Part shown: piece by piece, positions 12,238 to 22,999 of the stretch | Position numbering within the stretch: the stretch's first letter is position 1 | Layout of the letters: every line of letters begins with the position of its first letter | Assembly: GCF_000003855.2 (NCBI RefSeq) | Contig: NW_003101680.1 | Location: 4,805,063 to 4,869,062, forward strand | From: Blastomyces gilchristii SLH14081 | Lineage: Eukaryota > Ascomycota > Eurotiomycetes > Onygenales > Ajellomycetaceae | Direction: 5' to 3' | Length of the DNA: 64,000 nt | The notes under the pieces: generated by a model | Told to the model about the DNA's origin: nothing | Databases searched by the model: none | What the model saw: only the letters and a program-made list of their open reading frames with translations | Position numbers and translations under genes: made by a program

Positions 12238-12250
12238 GATTAACAGTTGA
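12238..12250. repeat. Target-site duplication of chimeric retroposon (right)
   Basis: TATATAGGCTGAT abuts the 5' end of the tRNA-like head and is the partner of 9826-9838. Confidence 0.8.
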
Positions 12251-13433
12251 AAGCAATGTGCTCTGATCAGTTACAGTTGATGCACACTTCTTGTTGATAT
12301 CAGTTAACAACTTCTTTGAGAGTGATTCCAGGAACTTGAAAGCCTGTTCAGACAGTGAAGACTCTTGCTTATGTATAGACATTTAAGTCTACTCAATTCA
12401 TAGCATTTACATCATTGTTATTCTTCAGTGTGAGTGTATAAGTGACTGAAATATAACATCTTTTATCACTGTTCTGTATACTCTTGAGCTTGATAAGACA
12501 GTCATTCAATATCTGAAGCTGTGTGCAGAAACCTTTATAAGTCTGATCTTTATCTACACTTATAAGAGTCTGTAAGAGTTTGAAAGTTAATATCTTCTTA
12601 AGAATACTAATCTTCATTTAATTCTCTCAAGATTGATCATCTACTTCTAGAATCTTGATGTCAAAGTCAGAGATGAATATTGTAAGAGAAGTGTTTCTCT
12701 GTCAGATACTCTGTAATTAATCTAATGCTTTCTGTTATATGACAGTGTCTCAGAACAGAATATTAAGATGTTTGATAATATTATCAGATATTTGTAATAC
12801 TGATTTACATGCTTTTATTTATAAATGAAACTTCTATTTCATGCAATTCTTCAATCATTCATTAATATATTAATCTTGATTAATTAATAAACTGATGATA
12901 TCTTCATCTACACTCAGTTTTATAAGCATTTTCATTCTTCATGATAAGTAGAGAGTGAGATTGAAAGTATTGAAATATATAAGAGTATCTAAGCATTCTT
13001 TCAGCACTTTTATATTCAATTCTGTAGATATTGAAATTGTATGAATTTCTTATTGTGATAATTATTGAATCTCTTCATATTAACATTGTTAAGTTGCATG
13101 CATATCAGCTATTTATTATTATTGTAATTTTAACATTACTTAGAGTCACTGTGATATTACTTCTATACTCACACTCAAGAGTTCTCTCATATTATTATTA
13201 GATATGATTATATTGTTTGTTAAATATGTAATTATATGAATATCTTATATGTCTGAAGTGTCAGAACTCTCAGATCTTTTACTGATATTCTTTTATAAGA
13301 TCTTACTCTCTTTATAAGATCTTGTTACAGAGTCAGAGTGACTGATGAGTAAGCTTCTATCTAAGAACTTGATATCTGCTTAACTGTTTGACTATTTCTC
13401 TATTTCTTACATGTTGTTATATATTCTGATATC
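12251..13433 (-). pseudogene. gypsy-A gag remnant with CCHC knuckle
   Basis: On the minus strand, 12294-12253 reads C-x2-C-x4-H-x4-C with one stop inside (CINCN*SEHIAFNC). This is the zinc knuckle at the end of gag. A 74-codon frame upstream (12393-12617) belongs to the same gag region. The retroposon was inserted directly after the knuckle, which separates gag from protease. Further upstream the region ends at the hAT insertion. Confidence 0.75.
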
Positions 13434-13441
13434 TCAGTGAG
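13434..13441. repeat. 8-bp target duplication of hAT (left)
   Basis: TCAGTGAG here and TCAATGAG at 19793-19800 flank the complete hAT. They differ by one G/A transition. Confidence 0.9.
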
Positions 13442-14519
13442 TAGACTGGCCGGCGGGACTATGAATTTCACATTTGATCTCATTTAGTCTGATCTCATAC
13501 ATTTCTTGGCGTGAGTCCCACCAGGATCAAGCCTTAAAAGAATCTGAAAATGAATCATTTCTGAGAGAAATGATGTGAAAAATGATCAGATTTAATTCAA
13601 GAACAGTGAAATGAGAGTAATTTCTCAGAATACACTGTGAAAGATGATCATTCTTTCAAAATCAGAATGAAACTGAGACTGAAGATTAAAATCAGTCTCA
13701 TTCAGTTCATTCAATGATTGCTTATATAATCAGAATTTAGTAATAATTATTGATAATGCTCATGAAACAACTAAATACATTCTTGTACAAGTTTATTCTT
13801 TACTTTCTCATGAAAACTACACTTCTCTGATATACTGTGATCAGAGATATTAAACTGTCTGATAATTTCATGTTTTATAATCATGAGTTTCTTGATTGTT
13901 TCTTCTTATAATTGTCTCTGATAATAGTAATAAATATCTTAACTTGAGTTGAACTTTCACTTCATTCTCATCTCTGTCAATGAAATTGTCAGAATATCAC
14001 ATATCATCAGTGTAACAGTTGAATATATACTCTCAACAATTTTTCATAACTCTAGAATTGATTTGACATATAAATTCATCAGATTATCTTGAAGATAGCA
14101 GTCAAATTCAGTTTTATAAGTATATAGTTTTATCTGATTTTCAGTTGCAATCAATGTATATAAGTTCTGTTTCAAAGTTAGTATTATAGTTCTATGTAAT
14201 ATGAAGTGTTATCAATAATTGTTACTCACTAGAGAATTATATTTCACTGTCTTCATATCTTGAACATCTGCTTGTTCAAATCTCTGATAGTTGATATTAT
14301 AATAGTCTCAGACTAATTTGATATATAAGTCTTATTTCTTCTCTATTCAATCTTGAGAAGTGTAGATATTAACTCAACAGAAGAAATCTAGTAGAGCTGC
14401 TATAATATAGTACTCTGTAAAAGATTGTTTAGTTTTGCTGTAGTAATATACCAGTTTATCTCTTACAGTAATAATAGTCTATGCTATAGTATTATCTCAG
14501 ACTGAATTTCTTTTTAAGT

Positions 14520-14533
14520 GATTCAACTGCTTC
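14520..14533. repeat. 14-bp target duplication of LINE-2 (left)
   Basis: GATTCAACTGCTTC is repeated exactly at 15021-15034. The left hAT copy has this sequence once, uninterrupted (complement near 4520), which confirms the empty site. Confidence 0.95.
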
Positions 14534-15020
14534 TATTATTATTATTATTATTCTTCAATTATAGATGTATGCAGTCAGAGACTATGACATCTACCTTAGA
14601 ACTTTTAGTTCCCAGGGTTTTTCCTATATCTGTAAAGTTAACTATTATACATTCATCAATTTCAGATATGCAAAATCAGAAAATTCCAGCCCAGAATACA
14701 AAAACCATTTACAAATTGCAGTGTTTTAACATCTTCTGATCCTTTGAAACCATTTGACAATATCATGACAAAGGAAAAGAGAACACAGTCTTAAAGATAG
14801 ACACATTAAATAGATAGATAGAAAGGAATTGAAAGGAAAAGATAAAGTAAAGAAAGACTGTAACAAAACAAATTATTAAAAGATAGTATATAGCTGTTTT
14901 AACAGACTATATCTGGTTGATTTCCTCCTCTTCATATTCAGATAATTCTGAATTTAGCCATTTTCTTGTAGCTGCTTGAGTTTCTGATAGAAAGTCTATT
15001 AAGTATTTAATTTCTGTCTC
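14534..15020 (-). mobile_element. 5'-truncated LINE insertion in the hAT
   Basis: The insertion is 487 bp, minus orientation, with a TAA-repeat tail at 14534-14552. It ends within the last part of the LINE coding region. It matches 9853-10340 of the chimeric retroposon, but is less mutated: it keeps CCC and GGG where that copy has TC and AG changes. Its short length and exact TSD point to a younger event. Confidence 0.92.
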
Positions 15021-15299
15021 GATTCAACTGCTTCTCAAGATAAGTAAATAAACTGTTATACACTCATCAGACTGACTGCAGTATTGATGTATAAGTGATT
15101 GAGACTGTCTTTATTATCTTATAAAACTGAAACAGTAAATCAATCATATATTTCAACTGAGTTCACTTCATATCAGAAAGTTTTAATATCTGAATCTTTT
15201 TCTGATCAGAGTGTTACACTCAATGATCAATTATCTGATATAATTGAAGAGTCTGAACAGTTATCTTATATATTGAACTTTACTATATTTTAATATTCT

Positions 15300-17050
15300 G
15301 TATCATATTCAGTGATGTGAGTGATTTATTTATTTATTAAATATTATAAAATAATTATTATTATTTAGAGAAGATATAAATCATATTAGCAATGTTTTAA
15401 ATCTGTGATATTTAAATTATTAGTCAATCTATTCAAAATTAATAGTAGTATTATCAAAAAGTGTTATTAAAAAGCAATATTAAAAAGTATTGTCAAAAAA
15501 TATTATCTTTTATAAAGTGAATGTAAAAGTTACTTCAGTAATCACTTCTATCTTATTCTTATCTCAAGAATCAGCTATCTCATTATTCTTCATCTTGATA
15601 TTAAGATTCTTTATTAGAGTTTATATCACAAGTTAAATCATATGAGCAAGACAGAAAATATAACCTTATTTATTATTTCAGAAATACAAAGTCAATTTTT
15701 ACTTCAAGCTCTTTATCATAGTATAGTTATTCATAGCATTATCAGTTATAATTGTAAGAAGACTGAGATTAATATCTCAATAGTTATTTTTAATCACAGT
15801 CATTAATATCTCTACTATATAATTCTCAGTATGACTACTGATCAATGATTTAAATTCAATTAATGTCTCTTAATAAGTTCAGTTCTTATCAATATAATAA
15901 CATATAACTCTTATAAATATAAGATTATTTATACTAGTTTATGCATTCACTGTGAGAGACACTCTTTAATAATTCTTCAACTCTGATTCTAGATGTTGTA
16001 TATTAACTTTGTAGTATATCTTGAGATTGAACTGAAGACAGAATCAATGTGAAATATGAAGATTTAAATTAAGCATTTGAAGAAGTATTCAGAATTCAGG
16101 ATTTTTAATTGATTAAAGAGAAAGATTCAGAGATATATATATATAAAGTAATTATTCACAGAAGTTATCAGATGAGAGTTATGAAATCAGAGTACTGATA
16201 TATAATCATTTTCACATGATTTTCTTTAAATTAGAAAGTTAGTATTATTAAAAATTATTATCTGATAGAGTAACTTACTAGCTCAGTAGTAATTTTCTGA
16301 TTATTTTTCTTTTATTATCTGCATTCTGATGACTTCAGATGTTAAGAAATTTCTTCAGAGTTATAATTAGTTTATAATAAATATTTCTGAATAAAGTTGC
16401 AGTGATTGTAGTAGAGAGATAGCTCTTCAGTAATCTGTAATACAATCTGTTAATAATTATTTCATAGTTCATCTCAGTGTTTATGTTGAGTTTTTCATAA
16501 ATTTTGTAACCTGAAATCAGATGTGAAGAATAAAGTGATTACTTATTATAATTAAAAGAGAATATTCTGTATTGAATTGTAAATAATATAGACTTTATAA
16601 TTCACAGTGATTTCTTGAAGAGTTTATGAATCTTCAATAGAAGTAAAAGAAGTGAAAGAAATGAATTCAGAAGATATAATAATAATTTGAAAAAGATGAT
16701 AATTTATTTTCAATAACTGATCACTGATGTGTGTAAGAAGAATTAATATAAGAGAAAATAATCTTGTTTCTTAGCTTAGTTATAATTTTAGTACTAACTC
16801 AGATTGAATATTATTGATGTATAAAAGTAAATAAACAATCTTAATTAATCTCTGTTATATTTCTTGAAATATATTAATATTATGAAAGAGAGTGTTATTA
16901 AATTACATTATCAGATAATATTATTAAAAATATATTAATATTGTGAATATCAATATTGAAAAAATATTGATACTTATACATTATAGTGATTTATAAATCA
17001 TGATAGTTAAATATATATATATATATATATTATTTCTAACTTGATTACAA
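15300..17050 (-). pseudogene. hAT transposase remnant (second copy)
   Basis: This is the inverted counterpart of 3600-5000 and its surroundings. The minus strand reads ITDNAMNN near 15725-15755, the hAT core motif. Stops interrupt all frames. Part of the C-terminal coding lies beyond the LINE insertion, at about 13850-14519. Confidence 0.55.
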
Positions 17051-18019
17051 CTTGTACAATAATTTTTAAAAACTCACAATTAATTTTAATTATTAATAAT
17101 TATGAACTTACAACTAACTAATATAAAAAGAAAAAAACTTTTTCTACTTATCATCTTTCTACTCTTTCTCATTCTTCTTATTATTCTTTATAATTCACTT
17201 CTTATTTTTCTTCTTCTTCTTCTTCTTCTTATCTGAGATGATAATCATTTTAAAATCTCTCTTCACTATCTTCTCAGAGAAGAGTTTCTACTGCTTCTTC
17301 TCAGTCAGATTAATCTGTGTCTCAAAATCCTGCATTTTCTGATCTGCTGTCTCAGGTTTCATTTCAGTGATAAGTAGATTGACATGCTCAGAGAGCAGAG
17401 CTGTCTTCTCAATATTCTGAATCATGAAGTGCATTCAAGACCTGAACAAGATCTCAATTCTCTTCTTCTCTATCAGCTTCTGCTAATCAATTAGAGAACA
17501 GAAGTATTATCAAAAATTATTATCTCTTAATAAATAAAAAACTTATCAATTTTAACTTCTTTATCTTCTGCTTCAATATCTTCTCAATCTTCTTTTATTA
17601 TTACTTATTTACAGTAATACTTCTCTTCTCTCTTTCTCTCTCTATCTTAATCTCAAATCATTCTCAGAACTTCTTCTGATCTTATTACTACTGTATAAGA
17701 CTCTTCACTGTCTTCTTCTTCAATCTCTTACAGACAGTGTCATTTGTATTATTTCTATACTTAGTTCAGTCTAAATCTATCAGAAGTATTACTTAAAATT
17801 GTTATTATTCTACTCTCTTACAGAGTCTCTTTAAGGCATTATAATATATGTTATAATCTGTCTTCTCTCATTTAAACATCTTCTTCTTCTCTCTCTTCAA
17901 TCTGTGATGATGCTCATGTAACTTGATAGTTCACAGAACTGCAGAATATTTAAAGAGAAATAATATGATTGATTTCAATAAGTGTTGAAGAGAAATGAAG
18001 ACAGAAGAGATAATCAAAA

Positions 18020-18124
18020 ATAATATAATAATAGTAATGATAATAATGATAATGATGATAGTAATAATGATAATAATAGTAATAATAATAATAATAATAA
18101 TGATAATAATGATGATGATGAAAG
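18020..18124. repeat. ATT/ATC trinucleotide repeat (hAT copy 2)
   Basis: This is an imperfect AAT/GAT repeat, the inverted equivalent of 1438-1531. Confidence 0.85.
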
Positions 18125-19207
18125 AGAGAGTGTATTGAAATATATTACTGACTTATCAAATATAAAGAGACTTAAAGAAAATATTAACAGCTTTCAGTAA
18201 TGTACAGAAACAGCTACAGTGTTACATAGTAATATTATCTTCATTCAATGTATGCACTGTTGATATTCTTTGTATACAGTTATTATATAATCTATATCAG
18301 AGATACATGCAGAAAACAGATCTTTATTACTAGAATAAATAATTACAGCAATTCTCTGTTTTCATATTATAAAGATAAGTTATTCTCATTTCTTTCTTCT
18401 CTCTTTTCTCTTCTTCAATCAATCACTAATTTCAAGCTGATATGAAAACTATTAAAACACTCTTGAAAACTCTCAAATTGAAGAGTATAGACTAATTAAA
18501 TTTTAAATACAGAAGAAATCAAATTATCTTCTATAGATTCAATTACTTATTCTTTCTTAAATAAAACAGCAGTTGCATTTCTCTCTCTCTTCAATTAAAT
18601 GAAATATGATCTGTGAAAAGTGAGTATCATGTCAGACTATAATGATCAACACAGCCTCAGCACACAGAGCTGTATATACACAGTGTGTACTGAACTGAGA
18701 GACTGTATGAGTTGTAAATCAGCAGCAGCATCTCAGAGAGAGCTGTGCAGTGTGAGAAAGCTGTAACTCTCAGTCATATATACAGAGAATAAATCACTGT
18801 AGTAAGTGTATATGTATTAAAGTAATACTTTTTAATAATACTCAGTCTCTGATATAATGAAAATAGAGTCTCTCTGTAAGATCTGTTTTTATCAGAAGTC
18901 AGAGAATCTTATATTTCTCAAGATCATCTTCACACATCTTATCTATGAAATTGATGAAGAAAATCATTAATTTCAGTGTTCTATTCTTAATATTATTCAA
19001 GTGACAGCAGAGTTCACTCTGATCACACTTTTTAAGTGTATATTTTCTAATTATTCACATTTATATAGATATATACTGATTATTTATTAGATAATGTTAA
19101 GATAATGACTTATTACAGCTGTGTTACTCTCACTATAAGAGATACACAGTTAATAATGAATATTGTGAAGACTCTGAAGAGTAAGTATTTTGAAAATACT
19201 GCAGCTC

Positions 19208-19432
19208 TGTGATTTTGATTTTTTTATTTTTTCTTTTTTATTTTTTTCTTTTTCTTTTATTTTTTTCTTTTTCTTTTATTTTTTTTTTTTTCTTTCTCTT
19301 TCTTTCTCTTTTTTTCTTTCTCTTCTTTTTTTCTTTCTCTTTTTTTTTTTTATTGTGATTTTTTCTTGTTATTATTTTGTTTTTTATTTTTTTATTTTTT
19401 TTTATATTTTATATTTTTTTTTTAATTAAAAT
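19208..19432. repeat. Pyrimidine/T-rich low-complexity tract
   Basis: This is a long T and TC-rich tract that pairs with the A-rich stretch at about 150-345 in the inverted hAT copy. It yields a spurious Phe-rich frame and no gene. Confidence 0.9.
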
Positions 19433-19839
19433 GATATTAATTATAATCTGTATTCAGAAAAGTAATGATATTTGATAATACTCTTTATTAAATTTTCAAC
19501 AAATGAGTACTATGTTATAATATTATGTAAGTGAGAAATAATTTCATAGTCTTATTTAATATCATTTTTAATAATGAAATCAGAATGAAAATGTAACTAA
19601 GAATTCAAATATATTCTTTATCTGAGACTAGATTTTTATTTGAAAAGTGAATCTGAAATCTTTAATATTTGAAATAATATAATTTGAAATCAATGTAATA
19701 AACACAAATTATGATCAGAAGTAATGCTTTTAAACAATGTAATAACTGTAAAGTTTGATTCTGGTCTCAGACATAGTCACACGGTCAGTCTATCAATGAG
19801 TAATTATTTCTAATAAGAAGATAATAAATGTTTTTCTAG

Positions 19840-20149
19840 TATAAGAAATCTATACTGAATAGATCAGTATGATATTGATAGATCTTATATAATAAAGAGA
19901 AAAACATTAGAGAAGGAAAAGAAAGAGAAAGTGTGAGAATTAATAATTAAAGTGAATATTTATACATGTATGTAATAATGTATGTGATGAAGCTTTAAGA
20001 TGAAAGAATCTATACGCGTTAGTAATAGCTGAGAATCAGTGATTGAGAATGGCTGAGAATTAAAGTATACATATTCAAGAATGAAGCAGTTGAAATCTGT
20101 GAAGTGTAATAGAATAGTCTATATAATTGATCAGACACAGTCTGTTACA
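19840..20149 (-). repeat. gypsy-A 5' LTR
   Basis: It is 310 bp, the same length as 5713-6022, with mainly transition differences. It ends in TTACA followed by TSD CTGTA. Only 39 bases separate it from the hAT insertion. Confidence 0.88.
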
Positions 20150-20154
20150 CTGTA

Positions 20155-20300
20155 ATTTATAAAGAGTTTTTATATTCTGAGCTGAAATTTTCTGATTTTA
20201 TATATCTGAAATTGATAAATATATAATATTTAACTCTATAGATATTATAGTCTCTGACTGTATATATTTATAATTAAAGAATAATAATAATAACTATCTA
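20155..20300 (+). mobile_element. LINE 3' fragment, part 2 (with AAT tail)
   Basis: It continues the LINE sequence interrupted at 5707 and matches the complement of 9855-10040, ending in an AAT repeat. It carries more transitions than the copy at 14534, as expected for the oldest layer of the stack. Confidence 0.75.
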
Positions 20301-20308
20301 CTCTTATC
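20301..20308. repeat. 8-bp CTCTTATC at hAT-derived junction
   Basis: It is identical to 20815-20822, bracketing a TAGACTGGC...CAGTCTA unit as a hAT target duplication would. Confidence 0.85.
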
Positions 20309-21186
20309 TAGACTGGCTGCTGAGACCATGAATTTCACATTTGATCTCATTTAATCTGGTCTCATACATTTCTTGGCGTGAATCCCGCTGGGACTGGCTA
20401 TCAAAAAAACATGTAAAGTGACTATATATCAGATCTTAAAATGAAACCATGACTTGAAAAAAATAAGAAAGTGGTCTCATTTGATCCCATTTAGTCCCAT
20501 TCTTGGCATAAAGTTACTATTTTTAGACATTTTAAGGTTTTTTTTAGACTATTTTTAATTTTTTAAAAAGTAACACTTTTTGATAACACTTAAATGAGAT
20601 TTAAAGTCATTTAAAGCAATAAAAATAATTTAAATTGAGAAGTGGAAATCATGATCTCATTTGAAAAATATGATAAGAGTAGACAGTAAGTCTCACTGAG
20701 ACAGTATGAGACTACTATCTAATGTTAAAACTGTGTAATGAGATCAGTCGAGTTGGTAATGAGACTATTAAAAAATCTAGTTCTAGTCTCAGACACGGTC
20801 ACACAGTCAGTCTACTCTTATCACATTTTTCAAATAAGATTATAATTTTCACTTCTCAATTTAAATTCTTTTTATTACTTTAAATGCCTTTAAATCTTAT
20901 TTAAGTATTATCAAAAAATATTACTTTTTAAAAAATTACAAATAGTTTTAAAAAAAACCTTAAAATGTCTAAAAATAGTAATCTTATATTAAGAATGAGA
21001 TTAAATAAAATTAAATAAAATTACTTTCTTATTTTTACTAAGTTATAATCTTATTTTAAGATCTGATAAATAGTTACTTTATATATTATTTTAATAATTA
21101 GTCTTAGTTAGATTCATGTTAAGAAATGTATAGAATTAGATTAAATAAGACTAAATATAAAATTTATAATCTTAGTAGTTAGTCTA
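20309..21186. mobile_element. Palindromic, hAT-terminus-derived element
   Basis: A left arm (20309-20679, 371 bp) and a right arm (20815-21186, 372 bp) are inverted copies of each other around a 135-bp centre (20680-20814). The centre starts TAGACAG and ends CAGTCTA. The outer ends (TAGACTGGC / GTTAGTCTA) are the termini of the hAT family seen at 13442. The unit 20309-20814 is flanked by CTCTTATC. No coding potential is visible. The right arm is far more mutated than the left. It could be a non-autonomous hAT derivative or an aberrant head-to-head transposition product. Confidence 0.75.
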
Positions 21187-21267
21187 GTAATAGTAGTGTA
21201 CTAATCTGCATGAAGCTAGAGCTTATATTATAATTATATAAGTGTGACTGAATCTGATGAGAGAGAA

Positions 21268-21424
21268 TGTGATTTAGAAAAATATATAGCTGCTGAATAA
21301 TAATACAGTTACTTCTGAATAAGCTTATAAATGTAAAGAGACTTTAGCAGCTGCTAATTAATTTACATATAAGAAGCCAGTGTACGCCTGTAATCTTACA
21401 CTGACTCAAGCAACTTTTGAATCA
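21268..21424 (+). repeat. LTR (solo or truncated) of the gypsy-C family
   Basis: It starts TGTGATT and ends TTTGAATCA. It matches the LTR at 61380-61552 along its length with transitions and one deletion of about 16 bases. No matching target duplication is seen around it, so it may be a remnant and not a clean solo LTR. Confidence 0.75.
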
Positions 21425-21670
21425 CAGCAGAGCAGTAGAAGTAGTGATAATAATAGAGAAAATAGAGAGTGAAAAAGATGAAAGAAGTGATAAAAAAGAA
21501 GTAGAAATAAAGAGTGAAAGTGATAAAGAAGGCTGCGGCCCTGCGGGGCGGTAAAAGTGATAGTGATAATAGAGAGAGTAGAGAGTGAAAGAGGTGAAAG
21601 AAGTGAAAGAGATGAAAGAGATGAAAGAGATAATAGAAGTGAAAGAAGTGAAAGAGGTAATAAAAGCCTA
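21425..21670. repeat. Degenerate purine-rich tandem repeat
   Basis: The plus strand is almost pure purine with recurrent GTGAAAGA-type units of 6-12 bases. It is broken by a GC-rich island around 21532-21550 (GCTGCGGCCCTGCGGGGC). The Leu/Ser-rich frame on the complement is a by-product. Confidence 0.75.
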
Positions 21671-21766
21671 AGAGAGAGATAGAGGTAGAGCGTGCAAGTG
21701 ATAGTTAGAGAGCTGCGCCAGCAGCAAAGCGAGCGTAAGCGAGCGTTTGATGCTTGTCCAAAATTC

Positions 21767-21772
21767 AAAAAA
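21767..21772 (-). terminator. Pol III terminator of tRNA-Val
   Basis: A run of six T on the minus strand lies 18 bases past the tRNA 3' end. Confidence 0.75.
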
Positions 21773-21790
21773 GAAAAGATTCAAGAAAAT

Positions 21791-21871
21791 GATCGATGCA
21801 GGGATCGAACCTGCGATCTCCCGCGATTTTCCAATGTAAAGCGGGCGCCTTGACCACTGGGCCAATCGATC
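21791..21871 (-). tRNA. tRNA-Val(UAC) with 9-nt intron
   Basis: The minus strand folds into a full cloverleaf: a 7-bp acceptor (GATCGAT/ATCGATC) followed by A at the discriminator position, D-arm GCC...GGC, anticodon stem CCCGC/GCGGG and T-arm GCAGG-TTCGATC-CCTGC. The anticodon loop has 16 nt, that is, 7 plus an intron of 9 nt (21826-21834) in the canonical place after position 37. That leaves anticodon TAC (21836-21838), for Val GUA codons. Boxes A (TGGCCCAGTGG) and B (GGTTCGATCCC) are intact. It sits where transposon sequence gives way to genes. Confidence 0.8.
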
Positions 21872-22999
21872 GTCACTAACAGATTTGTCATCGGAGACCT
21901 AGCAAATTTACTCATCCTGGGCAATATCTGGAGGATATAACTTGGTAGTTGAACTGGCTTCTACACTGAATCTGCTCATATGGCAATCTAATCGTATCAA
22001 CAGTGGCAGCTTGATACATGTCCTTAAATGATCAATTCCGTGGAAGAAAGCCTTAAACTCCTTGACAAAGCAGAATCCGGCTCACTTATATACAGGATCA
22101 CTACGGGTACGAAAGAGCCCCAACCCCAGACGCATCTTCGACCTCGCTTTCTTTTGTCAGCTTTGTCGTGGGATCATTGCCTAGCATCCGTTGAGGGAAA
22201 TGGATGTCACTCCCTGGTCCTTCCCCTGCCTTGCTGTGCCCATCTCAGCACACCGTCAGTGTCCCATTCTTGTTTACTGTACGGAAACAAATACACCCAC
22301 ATTCGATAAGCAGTTGGCCTTGTACCTCGTCAACGTAGGCTCCTCATTTCCTGGGTGCGCTATCCATGCACAAAGCGCTGTTTATGCAGCCCGCCCAGGA
22401 GCCGACCAAGTTGCTCTCCTTTGAGCAGTGACGATAGTAGATAAACCGTACAGTTCAATAAGAGGTAATATGAAAACCTCGGACTCTAGCTTGGTAGGCT
22501 GTACAATGCTAAAGTATTATCGGGTTCCCTTGACACGGCATGGTGCTGGTTTGCGCAATATCACTGGGAGAGAGTTGGAGCGCTGTGGAACGAGATTAGC
22601 GTTGACACCATGGTCCATGGTTGGTTCTTAGCATGATCTTCTTGTTTTCTGAGTGGAGTCTGGCCCGTCCAAGCCGAACCCAACCATATCCTGGTCCAGG
22701 AATAGGATCCGGGGAAGAAATGACCGATGTCATCTGTGGAAGCTGTGTATGGGGGAGTCTGGGGAAATTGACGGCAGGCTGTTCTAGATATACTGTGGAT
22801 GAGTCAGCATTCCGCTAGCATCAAAGGAGATAGCTAAGCGAGGGGCGACTAAACCCCAAGAAGGCTAGTGTGTTTCCGGTCCTCGCAGGGTTCTACGGTT
22901 GACTGCAGCTGCCCGGATCCCGACAAAATTGTCTGGATTCTTTTCAACTTCACCGCTTTGAGCTTTTGCTGGTTGGGTTGGTCCAGGCAACTTCATGCA
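21872..22999. other. Intergenic, upstream of forkhead gene
   Basis: Base composition is normal. Several short frames on both strands overlap each other, and none resembles a known protein. It probably holds the promoter and 5' leader of the forkhead gene. I see no RNA gene or repeat. Confidence 0.6.

Larger units (their letters stand above)
13442..19792 (-). mobile_element. Complete hAT transposon inside gypsy-A
   Basis: Ends are TAGACTGGCC and GGTCAGTCTA, a short terminal inverted repeat TAGACTGRC. The 8-bp TSD is typical of hAT transposases. Length is 6351 bp, or about 5.85 kb without the LINE insertion at 14534-15020. The element is oriented opposite to the left copy at 1-5608. A transposase remnant is on the minus strand, with the ITDNAMNN motif near 15725-15755. 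The terminal 85 bases at the 13442 end keep CC, CG and GG, while the interior has almost none. Confidence 0.88.
5713..20149 (-). mobile_element. Ty3/gypsy LTR retrotransposon 'gypsy-A', mutated and multiply interrupted
   Basis: LTRs of equal length (310 bp) lie at 5713-6022 and 19840-20149, bounded by TSD CTGTA. Minus-strand order is 5' LTR, gag with a CCHC knuckle, protease, reverse transcriptase, RNase H, integrase, polypurine tract and 3' LTR. Two later insertions interrupt it: a hAT at 13442-19792, close behind the 5' LTR, and a chimeric retroposon at about 9838-12237 just after the gag zinc knuckle. Without these the element is about 5.7 kb, a normal length. All frames are broken by mutation. 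Confidence 0.88.

Noticed and set aside
19190..19429. 79-codon Phe/Ser-rich frame on the plus strand
   Set aside because: It is a translation of a T/TC low-complexity tract inside the hAT; the inverse tract is at 150-345.
21406..21768. 120-codon Leu/Ser-rich frame on the minus strand
   Set aside because: It translates the purine-rich tandem repeat; no domain and no plausible start context.
22028..22818. Short frames upstream of the forkhead gene
   Set aside because: They overlap on both strands, have no recognisable domain and no consistent splice structure.
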